A stretch of 42,943 bases of DNA, taken from Erysipelotrichales bacterium (lineage in GTDB: Bacteria > Bacillota_I > Bacilli_A > RF39 > UBA660). The notes beneath the pieces were generated by a model that saw only the letters and a program-made list of their open reading frames with translations, was not told the origin of the DNA and searched no databases. The stretch lies in NCBI GenBank assembly GCA_022508565.1, contig JAFLUY010000004.1, forward strand, positions 1 to 42,943. Direction: 5' to 3'. Shown piece by piece: positions 8,241 to 16,666 of the stretch (its first letter is position 1; each line of letters starts with the position of its first letter). The position numbers and the translations under genes are program-made.

Positions 8241-9299
8241 ATGGACGACAAAACAATTATACAAAACTATTTGAAGTTTAAGAAAGATAAAGAATCACAA
8301 AACAAACCATCATCAGAATCTAAATATTTAATTTCAAAAATTATTTCTAAAGAAGAAAAAGAATATATTAAAAATCGATGGACTGACTCTTCTTCGGATT
8401 ATGAATCGTTATATAGAATTGTACATAATATCCAAGAAAGACATAGATGTCCTGTTTGTGGCAAATTTACTGAGTTTGTAAATAAAAATGATCAAATATA
8501 TCGTAGATATTGTTCTTGGGAATGCAAAAAGAAAAATACAAATATGGCTGAAAGACATAAACAAGGATGTCTAAAGAAATATGGAGTTGAAAATATTTCA
8601 CAAGTAGAATCAATAAAAGAACAGAAAAAACAAACTTTTTTAAGGCATTATGGTACCGAAAATAACTTTGGGCGACCAGAAGTTACTAAAACTATTTTAG
8701 ATAAATATGGAGTTGATAATATCCAAAAATTATCCGAAATAAAAGAAAAGGTTAAACAAACTTGTCTGAAAAAATATGGATATACATCTTTTATAGCGAT
8801 TCCAGAAGAACGAGAAAAATGGAAAGAGTCAAATAAAGAAAAAGAATATATCACTAAAAAGAAAAACGGTACATTAGGAAAATCTTTAATAGAAATCGAA
8901 CATTTTAAATTATTAAAAAATATTTTTCCTAATACAATTCATCAATACAGAGAAAAAGAACGATATCCATTTAATTGTGATTTATATGTTCCGGAATTAG
9001 ATTTATTTATTGAACTTAATTATTATTATACTCATCAAGAAACTTTTTTTGATAAAAATAATCCTGAACATATAGAAAGATTAAATCATTTAAAAGAACT
9101 TACAAAAAATGGTATTAATAGACAAGGAGTAATCGATACTTGGGCTGATAGAGACCTTTTAAAAAGAAAAACTGCAAAAAATAATAAATTAAATTATTTA
9201 GCTTTTTTTAATAAACAAGATTTTATTATTTGGATTAATGAAATCAAAAAATATAATAATATAAATGAAATTCCAAAAAAATTATTAATTAATATATGA
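8241..9299 (+). CDS. Free-standing homing endonuclease (zinc finger, KYG repeats, EDxHD-like nuclease domain)
   Basis: Residues about 70-100 hold a four-Cys zinc-binding pattern (CPVCGK ... CSWECKKK). Then come several copies of a short helix repeat with the core TCLKKYGVEN, probably DNA-contacting. The C-terminal part (about residues 215-350) has CDLYVPELDLFIELNYYYTH followed later by a W/D-R-K-T segment, matching the Vsr-like EDxHD homing nuclease fold. The gene at 29458 is a clear paralogue. Such enzymes cut DNA to copy themselves into related genomes. It sits where T4-like phages usually have the portal gene, and its stop overlaps the aroB start (ATGA), so aroB translation may be coupled to it. 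Confidence 0.8.
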   Translation: MDDKTIIQNYLKFKKDKESQNKPSSESKYLISKIISKEEKEYIKNRWTDSSSDYESLYRIVHNIQERHRCPVCGKFTEFVNKNDQIYRRYCSWECKKKNTNMAERHKQGCLKKYGVENISQVESIKEQKKQTFLRHYGTENNFGRPEVTKTILDKYGVDNIQKLSEIKEKVKQTCLKKYGYTSFIAIPEEREKWKESNKEKEYITKKKNGTLGKSLIEIEHFKLLKNIFPNTIHQYREKERYPFNCDLYVPELDLFIELNYYYTHQETFFDKNNPEHIERLNHLKELTKNGINRQGVIDTWADRDLLKRKTAKNNKLNYLAFFNKQDFIIWINEIKKYNNINEIPKKLLINI

Positions 9300-10330
9300 C
9301 ACAAAACATAATTATAGCAAAAAATCTTAAAGAATCACTAAAAGGAATTTTAAATAATTTAAAATGTGATAATCCTTTTGTATTGTGTGATGAAAATACT
9401 GTCAAGTATATTGATGAATTAGGATTAGATAATAAAACGATTATAACCATAAATTCTGGTGAATCAAATAAAAATTTAGAAACTGCTTGTAAAATATGGA
9501 ACCAATTAGATAATTTAAACGTTAATAGGAATTCTATATTGATTAATTTTGGAGGAGGAATGATTAGTGATATTGGAGGATTTTGTGCTTCAGTATATAA
9601 AAGAGGAATAAGATTTATCAATATACCTACAACTCTTTTAGGAGCAGTAGACGCTTCAATCGGTGGCAAAAACGGAATAGATTTCGAAAATAATAAAAAT
9701 GAAATAGGCACATTCAATCTTCCTTATTGTACAATAATTTCAAAGATATTTTATAAAACTCTATCAAAAGAAGAATTATTATCAGGATATGGAGAAATGA
9801 TTAAACACTCCATATTATTTGATAAAGAAGAATTTTTTAAATTATTAAAATATGACATAACAAAATATGATGATCGACTTATTTCATTCATCAAAAATAG
9901 TGTCAAATATAAAGATAAAATTGTTAGCGAAGATTTTAAAGAAAATTCAAAACGTAAATTATTGAATTTTGGACATACAATAGGCCACGCAATAGAATCT
10001 TATCAGTTAGAAATTTCTAAACCTTTATATCATGGATATTGTGTAGTATATGGAATATTATTGGAAATGATTATATCAAATTTATTATATGATTTCTCAA
10101 TGGAAATTATAGATGAATTTTCAAAATATATAAAGAAAAATTATGGTTCTTATATAATAGATAATCCAAAAGAAATCATATCAAGATTAATAAAAGATAA
10201 AAAGAATAAAGATGATTCTAAAATAAATTTCACTTTAATCGATAAAGATTTCAATCCAATAATCGATAATTATTTAGATAAAGATATTTTAGAAATGATA
10301 GAAATATTCAATCAAAAAATGAAAAAATAA
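9296..10330 (+). CDS. aroB: 3-dehydroquinate synthase (shikimate pathway step 2)
   Basis: The 344-residue protein has all landmark motifs of AroB. They are the NAD-binding GGGMISDIGGF (86-96), the segment PTTLLGAVDASIGGKNGID (111-129), and the three zinc ligands Glu167 (SGYGEMIKHS), His227 (LNFGHTIGH) and His246 (HGYCVVYG). Length matches bacterial AroB. The enzyme converts 3-deoxy-arabino-heptulosonate 7-phosphate to 3-dehydroquinate. Related sugar-phosphate cyclases such as 2-deoxy-scyllo-inosose synthase share the fold, but the presence of aroA and aroK elsewhere in the window favours true AroB. The start overlaps the endonuclease stop by four bases. It is followed by a perfect 21-bp hairpin and converges on a minus-strand gene. 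Its base composition is like that of its neighbours, so the transfer is probably not recent. Confidence 0.9.
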   Translation: MTQNIIIAKNLKESLKGILNNLKCDNPFVLCDENTVKYIDELGLDNKTIITINSGESNKNLETACKIWNQLDNLNVNRNSILINFGGGMISDIGGFCASVYKRGIRFINIPTTLLGAVDASIGGKNGIDFENNKNEIGTFNLPYCTIISKIFYKTLSKEELLSGYGEMIKHSILFDKEEFFKLLKYDITKYDDRLISFIKNSVKYKDKIVSEDFKENSKRKLLNFGHTIGHAIESYQLEISKPLYHGYCVVYGILLEMIISNLLYDFSMEIIDEFSKYIKKNYGSYIIDNPKEIISRLIKDKKNKDDSKINFTLIDKDFNPIIDNYLDKDILEMIEIFNQKMKK

Positions 10331-10353
10331 TTTTCTTAAAATTTTACAAAATA

Positions 10354-10427
10354 AAGTCCGTGGTTGGAGATTAATTAATAAGATATATATTTACTTATTT
10401 TATATTTTAATCTCCAACCACGGACTT
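10354..10427. terminator. Perfect 21-bp inverted repeat between convergent genes
   Basis: AAGTCCGTGGTTGGAGATTAA (10354-10374) is exactly complementary to 10407-10427, with a 32-base AT-only-like loop. The arms are far more GC-rich than their surroundings. No T-run follows on either side. It probably stops or shields transcripts of aroB and of the convergent minus-strand gene. Confidence 0.65.
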
Positions 10428-10454
10428 CTAGGATATCCCTATTAGCTTCTTAAT

Positions 10455-12968
10455 TTATTCAGTGTTTTTAGAATTTTTAAATTTAGAAAAATCTAATTCT
10501 TGCCATTTAGCAAATGTTTCTGAATCTTCATCTGAACCTTCAATAGGATTTCCGTTCTCATCTACTAAAGTTTGGGAATTATTAACTAATTTGCCATATT
10601 CAGTACTACTTCCAAATTTAGCCAATAATTTTGCATTTTCTTCAGTATATGGATAGAATAAGAATTTTTCATTCTCTGCTAATCCTCTACTATATTCATA
10701 TCTAGAATCTGCTGCATCTTCAAATGAAGATCCTGGATCTGGATTCTTATCTTTACCATTATTGTCATCATCTTCATCATTATTTCCTCCGTTACCATTT
10801 CCGGAACCATCTCCAGATCCTTGAGAAGAGTTTTCGACATTTAACATATATGACGCGGTACCTGGATAGAATTCATCTGTTTCAATTGAATTAGCAACTA
10901 TAATTGTAGTACCTACTTTCAATAATTCAATTTCACCAGTCTTAGAATCTATATTTGCTACGCCGTTATCGATAGTTGAATATATAATTTCTAATCCATT
11001 TGGATTTCTTAAAATAGGTTCTTCGAAATCTTCATCTATCTTAGTATTATATAATAGACTATCAAAAGATATTTCCGGATATTTTCGATTATTTTTTGGA
11101 TTATCAGGATTGTTTGGATCATCTGGATCAGTACTTCCTCCAGAACTATCTGCTTTATCGATAATCAATTTATATGAAGCGTCTCCAGAATAATATTCAT
11201 CATCTTCTAAAGATTTAGCAATAATAGTAGTTGATCCAGGATTTATCAAATCTACTTTACCAGTTATTTGATTTACATTCGCGATATAATTATCAAATGA
11301 ATAATATCGTACATTTAATTGATGAGGATTATTTAACATAGGTTCTTTAAATATTTCTCCAATCTTTGTAGAATAAGATAATCCAGGGAATGATAATTCT
11401 GCAGATTTCTTATTTTTATTATTTGGATTGTTCGGATCATCTGGATCAGTACTTCCTCCAGAGCCGCCTGCTTTATATATAGTTAATGAATAAAATGCTG
11501 AATCAGCATAATATTCTTCATTTTCTTGTGATTTAGCTAATATCGAAGTTGTACCAGGAGCTACTAAAGTAACTTTTCCGGTTATATGATTTACATTAGC
11601 AATAGAATCATCAAATGAATAATATAATACTTCTAAATTATTAGGATTAATAAGTTTAGGTTCTTCGAAATCTTCATTTTGTTTAACCGAACAATAAGAT
11701 TTATCAAATGATAGATTAGCAAACTTTTTCTTTGTTGGATCAACAGCCGAAAAATCTTCATTAACAATTATATAATAAAATGCAGATCCTGCATAATATT
11801 TTTCAGTCTCATTAGATTTAGCAACAATAGAAACCGTACCAGATTTTTTTAATTCTAATTTCCCGGTAAGATGATTTACTTCCGCGATAGATTCATTACT
11901 AGAATAATATAATACATCTAGTTTATTTGGATTGTTTAATTTAGGTTCAGCAATATTTTTACCTACCGTTCCATAAATATTTACAACATCAAATGAAAGA
12001 TTGGCAGCTTTCTTATTTTTATTATTTGGATTGTTCGGATTATTTGGATCATTTGGATCGCCGGGATTAGGTTTACGTTTATAAACTTTTCGTTTAGAAT
12101 GTTTTCTTTTGTGATGTACGATATCTTCTAATACTCCTCCTCCATCATCATCGAATATTACTTGATCATCGTCATCATCTCCTTCAGGAACATTTGGATC
12201 ATAAGGAAAATTACCTGGAAGATTTTCCCATGGAGAATCAGGTCTCCATCTAGGCCAACGATGTCGATTTTTGTGGCCAGGTTGTTTTGGATCATTCCAA
12301 GGTCTTTGCTGTCCTATTCCTTCTAAATATTCATCAAAATCAACTTGTTCCGTCAACGGATCAGTTTCAATAAATTGATAATCAAAATTATTATATTTGA
12401 ATTCACATTTAAATGATTCTGCTTGTGCAATAGTTGATCCTGAATCAAAAGACAACATATCTATACCATTAAATAAAGGTTGATAAAGATATATAGAAGA
12501 ATAAGCTGCTCCGTTTTGATTCAATATATCTATTCTAAAATTATAGTTTGGTTCTTTAATTGAATCTCTCGTAAATTGATATATGAAAGATTCTAATAAT
12601 AAGAAATAATTTACATTTCCTAATGTATGACGAAATTCGACATTTAAAGTTCTATCTAATAATTTCAATATTGAATCCGGTGAACGATAATTAATATCAG
12701 CAGCAGGATGTGCAAAATTATTTTGTTCTAACCGATTTGCGTCTCTTAATGGAACTCCTCTAGTAATTTGTTGTTGTTGGGTCGTAGCATTTTGGAATCC
12801 TAATACTTCAACTTTTTGAATAGTTTCATTAAGAAAATCTATAGGCCTAGTATAAAAAGATTTTGCGCTTTTCAATATCCTTGTATATTTTTTATTGATC
12901 TCTTCAGGAATGAATTCTTTCGGAAACAACAACCTAAAAGCATCTTTTCTTCTTTTTAAACTAAACAT
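10455..12968 (-). CDS. Virion-type protein: apparent tail-tube-like domain plus four Ig-like repeats
   Basis: Residues about 1-215 resemble the tail tube protein in pattern: KVEVLGFQNATTQQQ matches the tube's VVSVSGLDAVQKTAQ region, and the end FKCEFKYNNFDYQF matches the tube's closing KFRADWWDEV. After a Pro/Asp/Gly-rich and basic linker come four bacterial Ig-like (Big-type) domains at about 319-405, 412-500, 519-605 and 626-708. Each has the signature YYS(x)n-IA-VN-TGK, then an SI-AKS strand and an AxY ending. Linkers of DPNNPNNPNN type separate them. A Gly/Asp/Asn-rich stretch and a final 100-residue region follow. It is probably a tail or baseplate component displaying Ig domains to bind host surface glycans. 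The N-terminal match is an inference by eye. It is a lone minus-strand gene between plus-strand blocks. Confidence 0.7.
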   Translation of the reverse strand: MFSLKRRKDAFRLLFPKEFIPEEINKKYTRILKSAKSFYTRPIDFLNETIQKVEVLGFQNATTQQQQITRGVPLRDANRLEQNNFAHPAADINYRSPDSILKLLDRTLNVEFRHTLGNVNYFLLLESFIYQFTRDSIKEPNYNFRIDILNQNGAAYSSIYLYQPLFNGIDMLSFDSGSTIAQAESFKCEFKYNNFDYQFIETDPLTEQVDFDEYLEGIGQQRPWNDPKQPGHKNRHRWPRWRPDSPWENLPGNFPYDPNVPEGDDDDDQVIFDDDGGGVLEDIVHHKRKHSKRKVYKRKPNPGDPNDPNNPNNPNNKNKKAANLSFDVVNIYGTVGKNIAEPKLNNPNKLDVLYYSSNESIAEVNHLTGKLELKKSGTVSIVAKSNETEKYYAGSAFYYIIVNEDFSAVDPTKKKFANLSFDKSYCSVKQNEDFEEPKLINPNNLEVLYYSFDDSIANVNHITGKVTLVAPGTTSILAKSQENEEYYADSAFYSLTIYKAGGSGGSTDPDDPNNPNNKNKKSAELSFPGLSYSTKIGEIFKEPMLNNPHQLNVRYYSFDNYIANVNQITGKVDLINPGSTTIIAKSLEDDEYYSGDASYKLIIDKADSSGGSTDPDDPNNPDNPKNNRKYPEISFDSLLYNTKIDEDFEEPILRNPNGLEIIYSTIDNGVANIDSKTGEIELLKVGTTIIVANSIETDEFYPGTASYMLNVENSSQGSGDGSGNGNGGNNDEDDDNNGKDKNPDPGSSFEDAADSRYEYSRGLAENEKFLFYPYTEENAKLLAKFGSSTEYGKLVNNSQTLVDENGNPIEGSDEDSETFAKWQELDFSKFKNSKNTE

Positions 12969-13006
12969 TAAAAATCTATTTTAATATATATATGTAAAAA
13001 TAAGAT

Positions 13007-13669
13007 ATGAAAATATTATGTGTCGGTATTGATCCATCTATTAATAGTACTGGTGTATGTATGACATTATTTAATGAATATTTTGAAGAACAATTTACAA
13101 AATTTTATATTATCCATCCACATAAATTAACTAAAAAAGAAAAATCAGCGGAAGAATCAAACAATAATTTCCAATATGTAACCTTTGAAGAAATTATTAA
13201 AGATTTATCACAAAATCATCCAGAAGAAATTTTTAAGACATATAAATTATTTTATATTTGCCAAAATATAAAAAGAATAATAGAATTAGAAGAGTTTGAT
13301 GATTTATTTGTTTGTATAGAAGGAATATCCTATGGAAGTTCGTTACGCACCAAATCTATATTCGATCTAGCTGGATTGAATTATTTATTAAGAAATATAG
13401 TTAATGAATTAAGAGGAAAATTATTAGTTTATAGTCCTGCAAACATTAAAAAATTTGCTACTGGTAAAGGTAATGCAAATAAAGAAGAAATGGTAGAAGC
13501 ATTTAAAATAGCTTATCCTAATTTATGTCTGCCAAAATTAGATGATGTTGCGGACGCTTTCTTTATGAAAGAAATATCAAAAAGTGACTTTATAAAAGAA
13601 TATTTGCAACAAAATTGGACTCATGGCCCTATTCAAGACCTTTTAGATAAATATGAAAAAATCAATTAA
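13007..13669 (+). CDS. RuvC-like Holliday-junction resolvase
   Basis: The fold of the RNase H-like resolvases is visible. The first catalytic Asp is in GIDPSINSTG (7-16), the second acidic residue is Glu105 in CIEGISYG, and the C-terminal acidic pair is in LDDVADAFFM (177-186). The basic segment YSPANIKKFATGKGNANKEE (141-160) is the usual substrate-contact region. The 220-residue length is somewhat longer than bacterial RuvC because of an inserted lysine/glutamate-rich segment at about 40-70. The enzyme would cut branched recombination intermediates before DNA packaging, doing the job of T4 gp49. The next genes are a small acidic protein and a helicase, consistent with a recombination/repair group. 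Confidence 0.82.
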   Translation: MKILCVGIDPSINSTGVCMTLFNEYFEEQFTKFYIIHPHKLTKKEKSAEESNNNFQYVTFEEIIKDLSQNHPEEIFKTYKLFYICQNIKRIIELEEFDDLFVCIEGISYGSSLRTKSIFDLAGLNYLLRNIVNELRGKLLVYSPANIKKFATGKGNANKEEMVEAFKIAYPNLCLPKLDDVADAFFMKEISKSDFIKEYLQQNWTHGPIQDLLDKYEKIN

Positions 13670-13762
13670 AAAATCTCAATTAATTTTAATTAAATCTTGA
13701 AATTTTATTTTAAGATTCTATATTTAATTTGTAATTTATTAACTTTTAAAACAAAATACAAA

Positions 13763-13927
13763 ATGAAAAAATTTCTCGATTGGCTTGATAAAGAAAATGA
13801 AAATCTCGAAAGATGGTTGAGTCTCCAAAGCGAAATAGAAAATTCTGTGGACGAAATAGGCTACGAATATGCAAAATATTCTTTGGAACAACAATTAAAT
13901 GATATGGATCCATGTAAGTGGAATTGA
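13763..13927 (+). CDS. Small acidic protein, 54 residues, unknown
   Basis: The frame is open from 13697, but the start at 13763 is chosen because it follows an A-rich tract (AAAATACAAA) and gives a normal soluble protein starting MKKFLDWLDKENENLERWLS. The product is rich in Glu, Asp, Gln and Leu and likely helical. The first 11 residues distantly resemble the capsid-targeting peptides seen on other proteins here (Leu8, Glu11), but the match is weak and I do not count it. No function is assigned. Confidence 0.6.
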   Translation: MKKFLDWLDKENENLERWLSLQSEIENSVDEIGYEYAKYSLEQQLNDMDPCKWN

Positions 13928-13958
13928 TTTAGAATTTTTTTATTCGATTTCCTATCTT

Positions 13959-13967
13959 AATTATATA
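13959..13967 (+). promoter_or_regulatory. Candidate promoter element upstream of the helicase gene
   Basis: AATTATATA ends 17 bases before the ATG at 13985, the same sequence and spacing as at the sheath and tube genes. Confidence 0.25.
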
Positions 13968-13984
13968 TTAAACATTTTATATAT

Positions 13985-15913
13985 ATGTTTCAAGAAGAGT
14001 TAGGATTAGAATTTACAAAATTAGGAAAAGAAATCAAAGAATGGACTAAAAATAATATTGATAACGATTTTGAATTCAGAGAAAACCAATTTGAAATTAT
14101 CTATAGTATAATTTCTAATGTTATTGATAAAGAAGATAGTAAGCCCACTCATATAATTGAGGCTCCTACAGGTTCAGGAAAATCATTAATACTTATTATT
14201 TGTGCTGGAGTTTTAGCGGAATATTATGATTTATCATCTTATATACTTTGTTCCGATTTATCTTTATGGAAACAATATGAAGATTTTATTAAAGGACATA
14301 AAAAAATAGATGATAAATTTGGTAGAATTAAAGGACAATCGGGCAATAATTATGAATGTTTAAAAAATAAGCGTTCAGTAAGATATGGAGAATGTCGTTT
14401 AGCAAAAATTTCATGGGATAAACTTTTTAATTATTATAAAGCAAAACAATTGAAATTTGAATGCTCTTCATATTGTCCTTATGTCAAAGCTCGTAAAAAG
14501 GCAATCAACTCAAAAGTAACTTTAATGACATATCAATTATATGTGAGATCTGTCGGTACTATTAAAGCTTCGGATAGTAAAAATCCATATACATTCAATC
14601 AACGTGATGTATTATTTTGTGATGAATGCCATAATATTCCTAACGTAGTACAAAATACATTCGGAATTACGGTTAGACAAAAACGTATTGAAGATATATT
14701 GACGATTTGGAAATATGGCATATCTTTTGCAAATAGTCTTTTTGGAGATAACAAAACAGAAAAAATTGTAAAAGAATGTGAATCGTTGGCGAATACTGAA
14801 AAGGAATTAAATAATAGATTCATAGAATTGTTCGAAGGACTTAAAATAGAAAATAATTCAGAAGAAGCTACATATCAGAATTTAATTAACTTTTCGATAT
14901 TTATTCAACGAATTGTTACTATAGCAGATGAAATTGTTGATATGTTTTCTGGACAAATCCAAAATAAAGAATATATAACAAAAGAAAACCTAATAGTTTA
15001 TGAAAAATGTGAAAAAATTATTAGGTTTGCGAATGATTTATCAACATATTTAAAAGTATTTGATGAAGATAAAGGAGTAGAAAAGAAATTTTTGGTCAGA
15101 AACATTATAAAAAACGATTATGATGAAGATGAATTTGGACGAAAATGCATTGCTAAATATCCTTATAGTATTACTTTTGGATGTGCCTTAGAAAATTTTT
15201 TAGTTCAAAACTATTTCTTAAATTCTTCTGAACATCAAATTATGACTTCTGCTACAGTAGGAGGACATAAATCATTTATTGAAAATTGTGGAATAGGTGC
15301 ACATTTATATGATGTATTACCGTCAACATTTGATTATACTAAATCTCCTATATATTATCTAAGTCGATGGAAAATGTCTAAAGCTGAAAAAGATAAAAAT
15401 TTTAAATATGTGAAATCTGCTATTTATGAATTATGTACTCGTTTTAAAGATTATAAAGGAATAATACAAACATGGACTTATGATAATGCTAAGAAGATTT
15501 TTGAAGATGCTCCGGAAGAGATACAAGAAAGAATGTTATTGTATAACGGTAGTACAGCTAAACAAGAATTATTGCAATTTCATAAAAAATCAAACAAGTC
15601 CACAATTCTTTTAGGTCCAACTTTAAATGAAGGAATAGACCTGCCAGGAGATGAATGTAGATTCATAATAATGATGAAGATGCCATATCCTTATATAGGA
15701 GACAATTTAGTTAAAGCTAAAATGAAATTGTTTGAAAGTTGGTACGAAAACGAAACTGCAAAAACAGTCATTCAAGCGATAGGTAGAGGTAATAGATCTG
15801 AAGACGATTGGTGTCTTACTTATATTTTAGATGGTTGTTTTGGTAGTCTATTCAATAAGACTAAAGACCAATTTCCTATGAATATAAAAAATAGATTACA
15901 ATTTTTTACTTAA
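13985..15913 (+). CDS. XPD/DinG-like superfamily 2 helicase with a four-cysteine iron-sulfur site
   Basis: The 642-residue protein has Walker A APTGSGKS (60-67), a DECH box (213-216) and a C-terminal motif VI region QAIGRGNRSEDD. Between motifs I and II there are four cysteines at 125, 137, 160 and 164, the spacing expected for the 4Fe-4S cluster of the XPD/Rad3/DinG helicases. These enzymes unwind DNA 5' to 3', often at forks, D-loops or RNA-DNA hybrids. In the phage it probably helps recombination-dependent replication together with the RuvC-like resolvase upstream and UvsW on the other strand. The last part (about 520-640) reads as the second RecA-like domain. Confidence 0.85.
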   Translation: MFQEELGLEFTKLGKEIKEWTKNNIDNDFEFRENQFEIIYSIISNVIDKEDSKPTHIIEAPTGSGKSLILIICAGVLAEYYDLSSYILCSDLSLWKQYEDFIKGHKKIDDKFGRIKGQSGNNYECLKNKRSVRYGECRLAKISWDKLFNYYKAKQLKFECSSYCPYVKARKKAINSKVTLMTYQLYVRSVGTIKASDSKNPYTFNQRDVLFCDECHNIPNVVQNTFGITVRQKRIEDILTIWKYGISFANSLFGDNKTEKIVKECESLANTEKELNNRFIELFEGLKIENNSEEATYQNLINFSIFIQRIVTIADEIVDMFSGQIQNKEYITKENLIVYEKCEKIIRFANDLSTYLKVFDEDKGVEKKFLVRNIIKNDYDEDEFGRKCIAKYPYSITFGCALENFLVQNYFLNSSEHQIMTSATVGGHKSFIENCGIGAHLYDVLPSTFDYTKSPIYYLSRWKMSKAEKDKNFKYVKSAIYELCTRFKDYKGIIQTWTYDNAKKIFEDAPEEIQERMLLYNGSTAKQELLQFHKKSNKSTILLGPTLNEGIDLPGDECRFIIMMKMPYPYIGDNLVKAKMKLFESWYENETAKTVIQAIGRGNRSEDDWCLTYILDGCFGSLFNKTKDQFPMNIKNRLQFFT

Positions 15914-15925
15914 ATTTTAATAGAT

Positions 15926-16039
15926 ATGAAAATGCTTTTGATAGTTATTGGAATAATTTATGGTATTTCTTTAATTGCAATGCCATTAATATTTTCAGAT
16001 TGTAAAGAAATAGATAAAGATTCTGATTTGTTAGATTAA
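15926..16039 (+). CDS. Tiny single-pass membrane protein, 37 residues
   Basis: A short frame starts MKMLLIVIGIIYGISLIAMP, a single membrane helix, and ends in an acidic tail (KEIDKDSDLLD). It sits 12 bases after the helicase stop and 17 bases before the ClpP-like gene, with an A/T-rich leader. The tight packing and sensible membrane topology suggest a real gene. Its role is unknown. Confidence 0.5.
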   Translation: MKMLLIVIGIIYGISLIAMPLIFSDCKEIDKDSDLLD

Positions 16040-16056
16040 TTAAAATAATACTAAAA

Positions 16057-16665
16057 ATGGATTTTACTGATATAACTTTAAAAATACCTAAATCAACTGA
16101 TTTGTATTTTAATAATATTGTTACTCTTGAATCTACATCAAATTTTAATCAAGAACTATTAAAAACGATTAATGAGTATGATTTGGAGATTTCTAAGAAT
16201 AAAGCATTATTAAATACAATCGGAATTGAAAGTCCTAATAAATATCAAGATATTAATATTTATTTACAAACTTACGGAGGCTCTATTTATGATGGATTTG
16301 CTACACATGATATTATTTCTGAACAAGTAAATAAACATTTGTTTGATATTAATATTAAATGTTCCGGTCATATAATGTCGATGGGCATTATTTTATTGTT
16401 GAGTGTACCGTACGAAAATCGATTTGCGTTTAAGAATACTAGTTTTATGATCCATCAAGCCCATACAAGTAAATTTGGCAAACTTCAAGAATTAGAAGAG
16501 GATGTGGAAGAAACTAGAAGATTGAATGATATGTTGACTGATATCATATTAAAAAATACTGATATCACAAAAGAGCAATTAGAAAAAGTATATAAAGAAA
16601 AATTAGATTGGTTTATAAATACCGAAGAAGCTTTAAATTTAAAATTAATAAGTAAGATTATATAA
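16057..16665 (+). CDS. clpP: ClpP-like serine protease
   Basis: This 202-residue protein has the ClpP/crotonase fold signature: a strand with INIYLQTYGGSIYDG (66-80), the catalytic Ser108 in SGHIMSMGI, and the catalytic His133 in SFMIHQAHTS. The C-terminal region LDWFINTEEALNLKLI matches the DRF(L/M)SAxEAxxYGLID end of ClpP. The usual third catalytic residue, Asp, is not clearly in place (KEKLDWF versus RDTERDRF), so activity is uncertain. It could partner the phage ClpX encoded at 38648 or host ClpX, or serve as a maturation protease. The next gene starts two bases after its stop. Confidence 0.8.
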   Translation: MDFTDITLKIPKSTDLYFNNIVTLESTSNFNQELLKTINEYDLEISKNKALLNTIGIESPNKYQDINIYLQTYGGSIYDGFATHDIISEQVNKHLFDINIKCSGHIMSMGIILLLSVPYENRFAFKNTSFMIHQAHTSKFGKLQELEEDVEETRRLNDMLTDIILKNTDITKEQLEKVYKEKLDWFINTEEALNLKLISKII

Positions 16666-16666
16666 A

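Noticed and set aside
11090-12060. Tandem DNA repeats in the Ig-like gene as a mobile repeat
   Set aside because: The repeats follow the protein domain boundaries and the Asp-Pro-Asn linkers, so they are explained by domain duplication within the gene.
13763-13927. A seventh capsid-targeting peptide (MKKFLDWLDKE)
   Set aside because: It lacks the I/L-x-E spacing at residues 8-10 and has Trp7 and Lys10; the similarity may come from a generic amphipathic helix.
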